Assembly (NCBI RefSeq): GCF_050624435.1
Contig: NC_134543.1
Coordinates: forward strand, 124,339,475-124,403,474
Source: Tenrec ecaudatus
Taxonomy: Eukaryota > Chordata > Mammalia > Afrosoricida > Tenrecidae
DNA length: 64,000 bases
Direction: 5' to 3'
Of this stretch, positions 46,701-58,700 are shown piece by piece. The notes beneath the pieces are model-generated. The model was not told the DNA's origin. It searched no databases and saw only the letters and a program-made list of their open reading frames with translations. Position 1 is the stretch's first letter. The number at the start of each line of letters is the position of its first letter. Position numbers and translations under genes: made by a program.

Positions 46701-49700
46701 TTTCAGGAAAAGATGAAAGGCAAGAACAAGCTGGTGCCCCGCCTGCTGGGCATCACCAAGGACTCGGTGATGCGCGTGGACGAGAAGACCAAGGAGGTGT
46801 TGCAGGAGTGGCCCCTGACCACCGTCAAGCGCTGGGCCGCCTCGCCCAAGAGCTTCACGCTGGTACGGACTGGCAGGGGCAGCGTGAGGGCCAGCATGGG
46901 CTCGGGTGGAAGGACAGATCCAAGAGCACTGGGTTTCCTCGGCCTTTGAGGAAGGACATTACACAGATGGACAGATGGGAGAAGTTCGTTGGCAGACAGA
47001 GGGACTGTCAGAAAGAGAGGGAGATGACGCCAACCCCTTCAAGTTGGTTTAGCCACCTCCTTCTGGTGGTCTGGGTTGGTCAGCCTCGCGCATTAACTAA
47101 CGAGAATGAGCCCTACACCAAGCTAAGCGCGCTCTTCCTGATGAAATCCTGCTTCTCTCCTCTCTCTCAAAGGACTTGACCCTCTGTCAGCCTTTTGTTT
47201 AGTTGCTTTCTCTCGATTTTTAGTGTGGAAAAATATATCAAAATCATTGGTATCTCAACCAGTGAAGTGTGCAATGATGTAATGGCGCTCATTGCATTGA
47301 CAATGAGCCCAGGGTGTGCACTCAGTTCCACCCCACCAGCAGCTCGTGGGCCAAACGACCGGCCCATCTGTTCCCAGGATGGCAGTTTCGGAACCTCCAG
47401 GGAGCCCTTTTGCTCCGCCCTGTTGGGCCTCTGAAGAGCAGAATCAGCTGAACACACACAGCAGGGGATCAAATGCATGTCCTTTTCCTAGGCAGGCCAA
47501 GGAAATCCTCCTCATCAAGGGATTCTGAGTCTTAGGAACTTCTGAGGCACCTCGAGCCAGAGCGAGGGCCTTCTCCGGGCCGTAGAGATTGGAAAGGTTC
47601 CTCTAAGGCGTGCCGAGCGTGTGGCCACTGAGAGCAGGGAAAGGGTGGGGATGCCCTCTTGTTTGGGGAACTAGACCCGCAGCTGTAGCCTTGAAAAAGA
47701 TCCATGTGTCTATATTTTCTCTAATGCTATTCTTCTCTTACGTCTTATTTTGTTTTTCTAGGATTTTGGAGAGTATCAGGAAAGCTACTATTCAGTACAG
47801 ACAACTGAGGGGGAGCAAATATCCCAACTGATTGCAGGCTACATTGACATCATCCTCAAAAAGGTATTTCTCATTGGTTCTGTATATTAAAGGGCTCAGC
47901 TTAGATGCTATGGATACTCTTATGTGACGGTGACAATAGCAACCTTACTTGCAAGATTTGATTTCGTTTCTTTGGTAATCAAGGCACTTGAGAATGACAA
48001 GGATGTCTAAGTTGGTTACGGCCAGGTAGCAAGCAGGAGCATGTACATCGCGAATGGGCCTAGTAGACCCCTCGCCATCCTTCTGTCCCAGTGGCTCTGT
48101 CATGCTCTCTAGCCTTTGTAGCTAACCAGACTGAGTGCCCAGAAAAGTCATCCACGATGTTCATGTATTTTTCCACCAAGCGTACCAGGGTTCTGTTCCA
48201 GGGTGACGCTGCTGGTAAGTATGGGGTTGCTAACTGCAAGGTCTGTGGATCAGACCTGTCAGTCGTGTCTTGGAAGAAAGCTGAAGCCTTCTGCCCCTAT
48301 AATGATGTGTAGCCCCAGAAACTCTGCACAAGGTCCCCATGAGTGAGAATGGGCCCACGACAGTGGGTTTTTATATGCCTGGTAACACAGGGATTCCAGC
48401 GCTTGGCTGCTAACAGAAAGGTTGATGGTTCAAACACTTCATGTGGAGGGAGTGTGGTCGTGTGCTTCTGTAAAGCTATGCAGCCTTGGAAACCCTATGG
48501 CTGGCTACGAGTCAACACTGACACCTCACATGAGTGAGTTATAGGCCCTACTGGAAACACAAGTTTCACGGGACTTGAAGTCAAAACACACCCACATAAG
48601 TAAGATCTTCCAAAATATGAAAATGTGCAGGCGCGTGTTAAATGTGTAAGACGAAGTCTAAGGAGCCAGGCTGGCATGAACACTTTAATGCACAACCGCT
48701 AGCCAAAAGGTGGATTTGAATCCACTCAGTGACCCCACAGGAGAAAGACTGGCTCCCAGAAAGACTACATGCAAGAAAGCTGTGTAGGGGCAATTCTACT
48801 CTGTCACATGGAGTCCCTGTGAGTCAGCATTGATTTGCTCGCACCCAACACCATCAACTCACTGGCGTGCGTGCAGACAGGGGAAGGAGTAGAGGGAGGA
48901 GTCGCGAAGGGTGGACAAACTGGACAGCACTCACGGCGTTCAGCCATCCTAGCTGTGGCTCTGGTTGCGGGGTAAAAGGGGCAGGTGTCCGTGGAAGCGA
49001 TTACACACACATCCCAGATCCCTGTTCCCTTAATCTTTGCTCTGTAGTAACTGTTGACCACTGGGTTTCATACAGATGATATCGTAAAGATGTACAGGCC
49101 TGGCTGGTAATATTCTCTTTATGAGCCAAGCAGTTCCTTAGCAACAAGGTAGCCCCAGGGGGTAGTTTCAGTCCCAGGTTTATGGAATATGTCAGGGGGA
49201 TACTGTCTCAAAAGAGAAAACAGAAAACCAAATGCATGCTGATTCTAAAACATAGTGACCCCTTAGGACAGACTGGAACTGCCCCTGTGGGTTTCAAGAT
49301 AAAACTTTTTACAAGAGTAAAAAACATCTCCTCTTTCTCCCTCGGCAGCTGATGGTTTCCAAGTGCTGACCTTGAGTTGGTAGCTCAACCCGTAACCTCC
49401 TCTCGGTGGTGCAGTAGTTACCCATTGGGTTGCTAACTGCCGGGTCAGCGGTTGAAATCTACTAGCCCCTCCACTGAAGAAATAAGAGGCTTTTTACCCC
49501 TACAGAGGTACAGTCTCAGCAAGCCACAGGGCCGTTCTACTCTGTCCTACCTGGGGGGCTGCCAGAAGTCAGGGTGGACTTGATGGCAGTGCGTTTGGTT
49601 TCCTTTTTCTTGAGATGGTCTCACCCTGACCTCTTCCATCAACCTTGAACTGAAGCCACCCCTGGTGGCTGCCCTTTGGCGAAGGAACAGATTGGCTCAG

Positions 49701-52700
49701 AAGAAAGAGTATTACTAGTCCGTACTGAACACCTTTAAATGCTCACCCGAGGGAACCCAAATGGTCAACAATTACTACAGAGCAAAGGCGATAAAGGGCG
49801 AGGGGCTGGGGGAGCCCGGTTACTGGACACAGAACATGCAGGATGGAATGGATGAGAACGTAAGCACACTGTGAAACAGAACCAATGTCACTGAACCAAT
49901 GTGCAGTGATTGTCCGGTGGGAGTTTCACTGGCTGTGTGCATTTGAACTGAAAACATAATAAAATACGAATTTTAAAAATTGAATCTGTAGCCTAATGAA
50001 TACCAAAGGCATCCTAGATATTGAGTAATGGGCTTTCTGGGTCACTGTCTGCTTTGCGCTCACCACCCGTGAGAGAGTCCATTGGAGAAAGGCAGAGTAG
50101 ACGGGGACATGTTCTTCTCCCTTCTAGTCTGTGTCGAGATCTGCTAATGCTCACACTTGTGTCTTGTTTTATCTCCAGAAACAAAGTAAAGATAGATTTG
50201 GATTAGAGGGTGATGAGGAGTCGACTATGTTAGAAGAATCTGTTTCCCCCAAAAAGTAAGTATGGTACGAGAACCTCAGAACGGCCCTCTCCCCTTGTGG
50301 CCAGGCATCTCCTGCCCACGCGGAGGCCCGTGGATGGGATGGCTGAGTCTTGCCACTCACCTTGCCGGTCCCCAGGCCGGCAGCATCGCTGCGTGGGCTG
50401 GGGATGTCAGAGACACTGAAAGAGATGTGTTCTTTAACTCCCTTGTTGGAAGCGACGGGCGACTGTGAGCCCCGCACTGTGTTTCTGGTATAAATCCCGT
50501 GAACTAGGTTCACATGCAGGACCTATCTTTTACTTTCCGTGCTGCCTTGAGGAAGTCTTTAATCCCTCTGCCCCCATGAGCTCATCTGTAAAATGGGGAC
50601 AATGACAGCGCTTTGGTTTTGATGCCTGTAGGGGTTACTTTGATCACCGAGTTACTAAGAAAGCACACCAAAACGCGTGACACGTAGTAAATATTTGCTG
50701 TTATAATCACAGTTATCGTCATTATTGTACATTTCAGCACAGTCTACATTCAACCCCGTTTTAGAAAATGGTGAAACTGAGATTCATTGACGCTTAGCCA
50801 AAGATGCTGTGTGATACTCACTGGGAAACCTGTGTGGGATCCCCTCTATGTGAGATACTTGAGGAATGTGACATTTTTTTGTTTGTTGATACTTCATCAC
50901 GTGGGTCCAAGGTGCAGACTTATTTGGTCCCAATAAAAGCCTTTCTTAAAAAAAAAACAAAACAAACCTCCTATTGTGAGAAATGGGCTGGAAATAATTC
51001 TCTCCAAGAGTTAGAGAGAGCTGAAGCTTATAGAAAGAAGTCAGTTGAGTTATACACACATGACAGAGCCTGGCCTCAAAGCCTGAGCTTACATCGTTTC
51101 CCGTAGTACACTGCCAGAACGTTGCATTGTACTTTCTTGAATGCGTTGAAGAGAGTCATCGTCCCTCTAGCCTCTCTAGGCTTCCTGCCACTGCCTCTCA
51201 TGATTTTCTTTACTGTCCTCCTGAAGCGCTTTATGTGTCCCCTGTTAGCATACAAGTTGGAAACACAGTGACGTCATGCATTGCAAGTATTTGCTTCTCA
51301 TGTCCTTGGCGGGGTTAATGACCCCTAGTTGGAAATTAACAAGTGCAGGCTTGCTGGTAGGGTGAGTGGTTCATTCCAGAGCACCCTGCTGTACTTGCAC
51401 TGCCCATTGCCACCTAGGGGTGTGGTCCACTGCAGCCCCTCACATCTTCTACGGCATCGCCTTGGGGTTTGTTCAAGACAAGGAGGTAGAGTACTCCCGT
51501 GCATCCCCACCACCAGACCTCCCACTTCTCCCTGTGATGGATGGATGGTTAGTGTCAGACACCGTGGAACGTAGGTGACTTCCTGTTGGCACCCCAGACT
51601 CATGCTCCACAGTGCCATCTCACGCAGACATTGATGGGCATCTGCACGGATATCCATCGCTTGGTGGCCTGTCGATTCCCATGGCTCATGAGCTTCGCCC
51701 TGAACATTTGGGGGTGATCTATGATGTCTCAAGAACTATGGATCAGAGACACCCTTCCCGTCTCTTAATGCAGCTGTATACCAACACCCCCCTCCCTCAA
51801 AAAAACAAAAACAGCCCCTTCAACAATCCCTGCGGGTCTGTCGTTCACGACTGAAGCAGACATGTACTCTCAGATCTCATTCTGACCATCAAATAGCCAA
51901 AGTCCTTTGCATTTACTATTTACTCGAAGAGTAAAGTTTATCATTTTTGGCCAGACAGCCTAGGAGCCTTTCCAGACTTAAGCTGAGGTCATTTGGAAGA
52001 GGTACCAAAGTCTGCCATAGCTCAGTGCTCCAGACAATTAAACAGTCTCCCTGGGCAGTGGCCAGGCCAGTAAGGCCTTGGGAGATTTTCACTTCATATC
52101 CACATAGTTTCCCTTTCAGATGAAGAATAAATATTTCTGCCACCTCCAGGACGTAGAGCAGAGGGTGAAACACCGTAGATAGTAGTTGACTAAATGCTGT
52201 TTCAGGTAGGATTTACCAGGCCAAGTGTATGCATTCAAAACTTAGATTTATACCTGGAGAAGATCGTTGCTATAATGTAGGGTAACGATAGATAGATGAT
52301 AGCTAGATAGCTAAATAGCTAGCTAGGTACATGGATAGGTACATGGATAGCTACATAGACAGATACATAGACAGATACATAGATAGATACATAGACAGAT
52401 ACATAGATACATAGACAGATGCATAGATAGATACATGGATCGGTTATATAATCCCATAAACCTATTGCATGGATAAATTGGGAGTGATTATTTTGTATTC
52501 TATGTTGCAGTCAGATTGCTGATTGTAAAAGGATTCATCCCAAGGTTCGTCTCCTGAGCATTTTACTGCTACTGCTTCAGGTGGAAGCTCCATGTGTGTG
52601 GGCCTCCCTCATGTGGGCCTCCACAGCAGAAAGATGAGATGTTTTTGGCGGCGTCATCTTACACTCCACGTGGGCGGATTCTTCACAGCGCTCCAACCCT

Positions 52701-55700
52701 CTCCCTGCAGGTCCACCATCTTGCAGCAGCAGTTCAATCGCACCGGCAAGGTGGAGCATGGCTCCGTGGCGCTGCCCGCCGTCATGCGTTCGGGCTCCAG
52801 TGGACCCGAGACCTTCAACGTGGGGAGCATGCCCTCCCCGCAGCAGCAGGTCATGGTCGGGCAGATGCACCGAGGCCACATGCCCCCTCTGGTGAGTCAC
52901 CTTGTACACTCCCCAGGCTTGTCGGTAGGTGCTGGTGTTGTACAGAAAGCAGCACCGGCCAAGGGGACAGGTTGTATGTGCATCCAGCCTCCCCGACCCC
53001 CAACTGAACCTCAGCCCATTCCCAGACAGATTCCTTTCTGAGCATGCTCGGAGGGCCAGATCTGGGCTGTGGGCCATCGTTAGCTGATGGCTCAAAACAT
53101 TATTCGGTACCATAGTCCTTCGAGGTGAGTGTACCAGACAGATGCAGCCTTTTAATCAGTGACTGATCGCTGCCCATGAGTCACCTCCCAAAGTGACCTA
53201 CTGATGGGAGGGTGAGTCCTGCTCCCCGCACTGATGGGTCCAGCCACTCCTCAGAGAGTCTTTGAAATACACCAAATCCTTACCAACCCAGCCCTCTCAC
53301 CAGACATATGCTTGACTTCTCTCTGCCCAGCTGTCAGTGCCCCCTGCCCGGCCTCGGGCATCCTGTGCTACTGGACAGTAACTGGCTGAAAGCTGGAGAG
53401 CCTCAGAGCTCAGAAATGATGGAGTCTGACAAAGAATGTTGCCGGTAGTTGAGGGTGGAATCCTTCAGGATGGATCATGAAATGTTCTGGTGTAACGCAC
53501 CGGGCTTCTTAAGCAGATCATTGTCCATCAAAGGCAAGGCCTCCATCCTCTCACTGCCCCAGCAAGGGATCCCTATTGAGCATGCCTGGTGGCTAATTAA
53601 CCTCGCTACACTCCCTGACTCTCTTCCCTCTATTGGTTTGCTGTTGATAATGTACCGTAAATACTCGAATATAAGCCAACCCGAATATAAGCCGAGGTGC
53701 CTAATTATTACCTGGGAAACCAGAAAAACTGATTGGCTCGAGTATAAGCCTAGGGTGGAAAATGCAGAAGTTATTGGTGAGTTTCAATAATCAAAACAAA
53801 TGAAAATAAAGTTACTAAAAATTGAGACATCATTGGGGTACTGTATTTAAATGTTTATTATAAATAAAAGGACAGGTCATGTAACATTAGTAAACCAGCA
53901 CAGTAAGTGGAAAATAGGTTCAACAAAAACAATAAGGTATCAACAATGATGCCTTAAGAGTACTATTCTCTGAGCTCAATCAGCAACCAAGCTAAAATGC
54001 AACGAGTTAAAATCCTTCAAAACTGGATTCCTCATCATCATCCATATCCCAATGCAGAGCTTCAGCTGGTGTGAGGTCATCATAGATGCTGTCCTCGATG
54101 GGGTACCGCTGACCCGTGTATAAGCCGAACCCCAGATTTTCAGCACATTTTTTGTGCTGAAAAACTCGGCTTATGCACGAGTATACACGGTATGTATATT
54201 TCTGCTCTCCAAGTTCAAATGAGGCAGGGGGATATTTAAGATGGTTCTTCAAGCCAGAGTTCAGTCTGGCCTGGTTCTGTGTTGAGGGCATGTCAGTCCT
54301 GATCCTGTGGTCTGACCATCTTTGCAGACCTCGGCCCAGCAGGCCCTCATGGGGACCATCAACACGAGCATGCATGCTGTCCAGCAGGCCCAGGACGACC
54401 TCGGCAAGCGCGACTCACTGCCTCCGCTCGGCCAGGATATGGTAAAGACTGTCTGCTCTTTTCACTCAGGCACTGAACCCCGCAGGACCTGGTGCATGCC
54501 CTTTGACTGCACATGAGGGAGAGAGAATCTAGATGCCAACAGAGAAAGAAAGAATTGTGAAGGAGACTGGTGGACAGTAGTACTGCTACCACCTGATGTA
54601 GGACTATATATCCCAGCTACACTGCCCACCGGCTCTGTGAACGTGGTCCCCCTAACCTGCCACGACCCCACTTTCTCAGCTCTATAGACCAGGGCGGTGA
54701 ACCTTTTGTGCTCTGTAGGGCCATTTTGATATTTATAATATCATTCTCGGACCATTACAAATTCGTCAACTTAAAAATTAGTCTCCTATACTTGGTCGAA
54801 CATTTAATTAACTCGCCTCGCATGTGATGGCCAAAATGGCTCTGTGAGGTGTGTGAGATTAGCTGGCATTGATGATTTCTTAGCACACAATGTCTGGCAC
54901 AGGGTGAAAAATGAGAAACCAAACTCACTGCTCTGGAGCCTATTCTGACTCATCGCGACTGGATAGGACAGGCCGGAACTGACCCTGTGGATTTCCGAGA
55001 CTAACTCTTTATGGGAGGAGAAAGCTCATCTTTCTCTCGAGGAGTGGCCGGTGCTTTTGAACTGCTGACATTACGATTAGTGGCCCAAGGCATAACCACT
55101 GTGCTACCAGGATCCTTGGCACATAGTGAGAGTACATATGGTCGCTACTCGCGGTTCTTGCACTGTGGTGGGCACCAGTATCCTCTGGAGGGCTTATTTA
55201 AACAGATTGCTGGGACCAGTTTCCCTAGTTTTTCAGATTCACTAGGTATGGAGGAGGCCTGGGAATCTGCATTTCTATCAAATTCTCGGGTGCTGTTGAT
55301 GCTACTGGTCAAAGGACCACACCCTTGAGACCCATAGGCTTAACCTTCCTGAAGTTTTCTTTCTTCCTTTTTTTAAAAATCATTGTATTGGGGGCTTTTA
55401 ACAGCTCTTATCACAATACATACATACATCGTGTCAAGCACATTTGTACATTTGTTGCCATCATCATTTTCCAAACATTTTCTTTCTATTTGAGCCCTTG
55501 GTATCAACGCCTCATTTTTTTCCTCCCTCCCTCACGAACCCTTGATAATGTATAAATTATTATCATTTTTCATGTCTTTCACCCACATATGTCTCCCTTT
55601 ACCCACTTTTCTCTTGTCCATCCCCCTGGAAGGGACTTATATGTCAATCATTGTGACCGGTTCCCCCTTTCTCCTCCCACTCCTTCCCCTCCTGGTATCA

Positions 55701-58700
55701 CTACTCTCATTATTGGTCCTGAGGGGTTTAACTGTCCTGGATTCCCTGTGTTGTGAGCTCTTATCTGTACCAGTGTACATGCTCTGGTCTAGCAGGATTT
55801 GTAAGGTAGAACTGGGGTCATGATAGTGGGGGGAAGGAAGCATTAAAGAGCTAGAGGAATGTCGTATAATGGTGCTATACTGCACCCTGACTGGCTTCTC
55901 TCTTCCTTGTGACCCTTCTGTATGAGCATGTCCAATTCTACTGAAGTTTTCAGCAGGACAATTAGTAGGGAGGTCTCTTGTAGCTGCTGCTTTAGGGACT
56001 CACCTGAGCCCTGCACTATGTAAATTGTGACCCACGGGCCTGGGATTCTGCATTTTAGTGAGGTGCATTCAAGTTTGAGCAGCATCGGCTACCACGTCAT
56101 GCGGAACTGGGTTTTGCACATTCGAATCACCTCCACAGTCTACAGCCCAGGGCCCATGTCAGAAAAAACTCCAGGTGCTTCCAAGAAGTAGCCAGCCTGG
56201 ATCACCCCCACACTGCTGCAGGTCCGACCAGGAGAGAATCAGCAAACGGTTATATTGGCATATAATTCACATATCGTACCATTCAATAAGTCAGTCCTAT
56301 GAAGGCGATTTGCATGATTTATGGGTCAAGAGGAGATCAAATAATAAGGTGTTAAATGTTAACCTAACTGCATCCGCAGTGATCCACTTTCCAAGGCCCT
56401 CTGCCTGACAGCTGGGTGTTCACCTCCATGGTCTATGGATTCCTCACGGTCTATGGATTCCCCGCGGTCTATGGATTCCCCGTGTGGTCTATGGATTCCC
56501 CGTGGTCTGTGGATTCCCCATGTGGTCTGTGGATTCCCCGTGGTCTGTGGATTCCCCATGTGGTCTATGGATTCCCCGTGTGGTCTATGGATTCCCCACG
56601 GTCTATGGATTCCCATGGTCTGTGGATTCCCCATGTGGTCTATGGATTCCCCGTGTGGTCTATGGATTCCCCGCGGTCTATGGATTCCCCGTGGTCTGTG
56701 GATTTCCCGCGGTCTGTGGATTCGCTGGAGGCTTCATCAGTGTGCATCTCCCCCTTCACTTTGAGGTTTGCTTTTTTAACAGAACCAACTTTAAGATGGG
56801 ACAACAGTGTAGCCCCATCTTGCCTGCCCAGGATGACTTCCCTCCACTTCTCCCTCCAGGCCTGGGCTCCCCTTTGTATGCCTGTGTGCATCGCAGGGCT
56901 GCTCCCAGTGCTGTTCCTCTCCAGGGTGGAAATCATGAGCCATCGCACAGGTGGGAAAGTCACAGGGAAATTCCCTGTGGCCGATTCCTGTATCTGGCTG
57001 GCGCAATTATGAAAGGGAGTTTTGACCTATTTGAATTTAATATCCCTGAAAGTCCAAAGAATCTCTAAAGGAAGTCTGAAGTACAAACGGGGACATCCTA
57101 GCCCCCCGGTAGCATTTAGGGGATGCTTTTGGGAAGCATCAGCACCTTAAGCCTCTGTGGGGGATCTTTATCCATGTGCTGAAAGCCAGGGAGTGGAGAA
57201 GGTGCTCATCATGAGTCCTGGTGGACATCCAGTGGGAAGAGCTAGGAAGACACGGGACGTGGGCCTGACTACCCAAGGTCGTGTTTCTTGTTAGTGGTAG
57301 AGTGGGACCAGGACTGAGGTCTTGACAGCCCCTCCTCGAAGCTCTGCCAGGAGAGGCTCCGCGTCTCCCAGCGTGGCCCTTTACCCCTCTGGATGAGATT
57401 CAAGTCGTGCGTGGACGGAGAACGCCTGTGAGCAGCAGTGGCCCCTGCCTCCCAGAAAGCAGCTGCACGTTAGACACCACCAAGCGCATTGATGTGCGAA
57501 TAAAACTGGACCTTAATTCTTCTCACTCATTTTCAGATGACTTGATCTATATAGAGCCACAAAGAATTTTTCTCCATAAGATTTCAAAAACAGAGGGAGG
57601 GAGGGGTATTACTATAAGAAATTGAGCGTTGACGCGCCTTTCAGCCGCAGTGAACAAGCAGAAAGAGACCTACTCCGGACATGGTTCAAGGCAACAGCGT
57701 GGCCCTGCCCGGTGCTGGCCCAGGATGAAGATCGGAGCCTTTCTCATTTGGTGGCAAGGCTTCCCCGGTTTCCTGGGTAATTCTGTCCAGTGATTACGTC
57801 GTGCAATTGTCTGTTTTGCAGGCATCTAGAGTGTGGGTTCAGAACAAAGTCGACGAATCCAAACATGAGATTCACTCCCAGGTTGACGCCATCACGGCGG
57901 GAACAGCGTCGGTTGTTAACCTCACAGCCGGTGAGTCTCTGGGTAAAGATTTGTGATGTCTCCCTTGTGCTTTTGTCCAAAAAACAAAAAAATCTTCCTC
58001 ATTGATTGAAATGACATATTTTCTTATTGTGAGAGTCCAGGCTATTTTTAGGAACTTGGAGTGAATCAGGCATTTTCTCCCACCGACCCAAGAGACATGG
58101 GGGGGGCGGGGGGTGGGGGGGGCTGCATTCTTTCGGGTCTATGTTATGCATCATCGTTGCTAAGCTCTGCTCGCTGCTCGCTGCTCGTTAACATGCTGGA
58201 AACCCTTCAAGGTGCATCCAGCCAGTCTGCTTTCTGCCTTCTGGCAACGGAAGTCTGCCTTCTTAGGAGGACATCTGTATATCTGTCCAGCCTTGCGCCA
58301 GCACGTGGAAGCAGGGGACTATTTGGATGGCCTCCTGCAGCATTTCATCCCTGGCCTTCCTGTGCTCCTGGTAGGGCCTAATGAAGAGGGCTGGGATGTG
58401 CTGAGACTTCCTTTGGAATGTCAGAGTGCTGGGCTCAGTGTCCCAGTGCTGCTGTTGCAGAAATAATATAGGTGGGTGCCCTTAAAGAACAGGAATTTCT
58501 TTCCAAACATCCTGCAGGCTGAAAGCTCACGCTGGGGGCCCAGCCCTGCAGGCTCCTTCCTTGTCGGCCTTCTTGAGCATCCATCCATCCGCGGTGCTTC
58601 ACATGGCACCTGCCCTCCCAAGGCAGGGCTTCCATCTCCCCCTGTCTGTGCTGCTCTTTGTATAATCTTGAGGGATTCGGTTTGGGATCCACTCTACACT

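Larger units (their letters stand above)
42161..46706 (+). other. TLN2: TLN2 introns 42161-43399 and 43505-46706
   Basis: The first intron holds an AfroSINE and a palindromic MITE. The second holds an antisense L1 3' end (44029-44330), a MIR relic (44785-44955), a MITE (45713-45787) and AT-rich DNA with a TA tract at 45983-45997. The stretches 43505-44028 and 44960-45710 show nothing recognisable. Confidence 0.85.
46863..50178 (+). other. TLN2: TLN2 introns 46863-47761 and 47864-50178
   Basis: The first intron has no repeat I recognise. The second is packed with five AfroSINEs (48205-49610), followed by an L1-like 3' end (49640-49985). Confidence 0.85.
50256..54327 (+). other. TLN2: TLN2 introns 50256-52710 and 52892-54327
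   Basis: The first intron has MIR relics (about 50535-50830), a possible A-rich LINE tail near 50930-50965 and a GATA/TACA simple repeat (52283-52440). I see nothing in 51000-52280. The second holds the pogo-like element 53653-54192; 52892-53650 shows nothing recognisable. Confidence 0.85.
54442..57821 (+). other. TLN2: TLN2 intron with MER5, L1 and minisatellite
   Basis: A 3.4-kb intron containing an AfroSINE, a MER5A-like element, a young L1 with target-site duplication, a further MER5-like fragment, an old L1 fragment and a 16-unit minisatellite. From 56730 to 57821 I recognise at most a weak MIR-like patch near 57.28 kb. Confidence 0.85.

Noticed and set aside
53653..54192. A real short gene for the [11 protein letters not shown] frame
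   Set aside because: The frame extends beyond the right inverted repeat into TLN2 intron and exon antisense and has no start of its own. It is a transposase remnant.
56427..56727. CRISPR-like array
   Set aside because: The repeats are directly adjacent without unique spacers, in a mammalian intron. It is a minisatellite.
56416..57068. Long overlapping plus-strand reading frames (about 194-198 aa) with PC/GFP/WIP repeats
   Set aside because: They run through the minisatellite, are open in all three frames and have no relation to a protein family. They result from stop-free repeat units.
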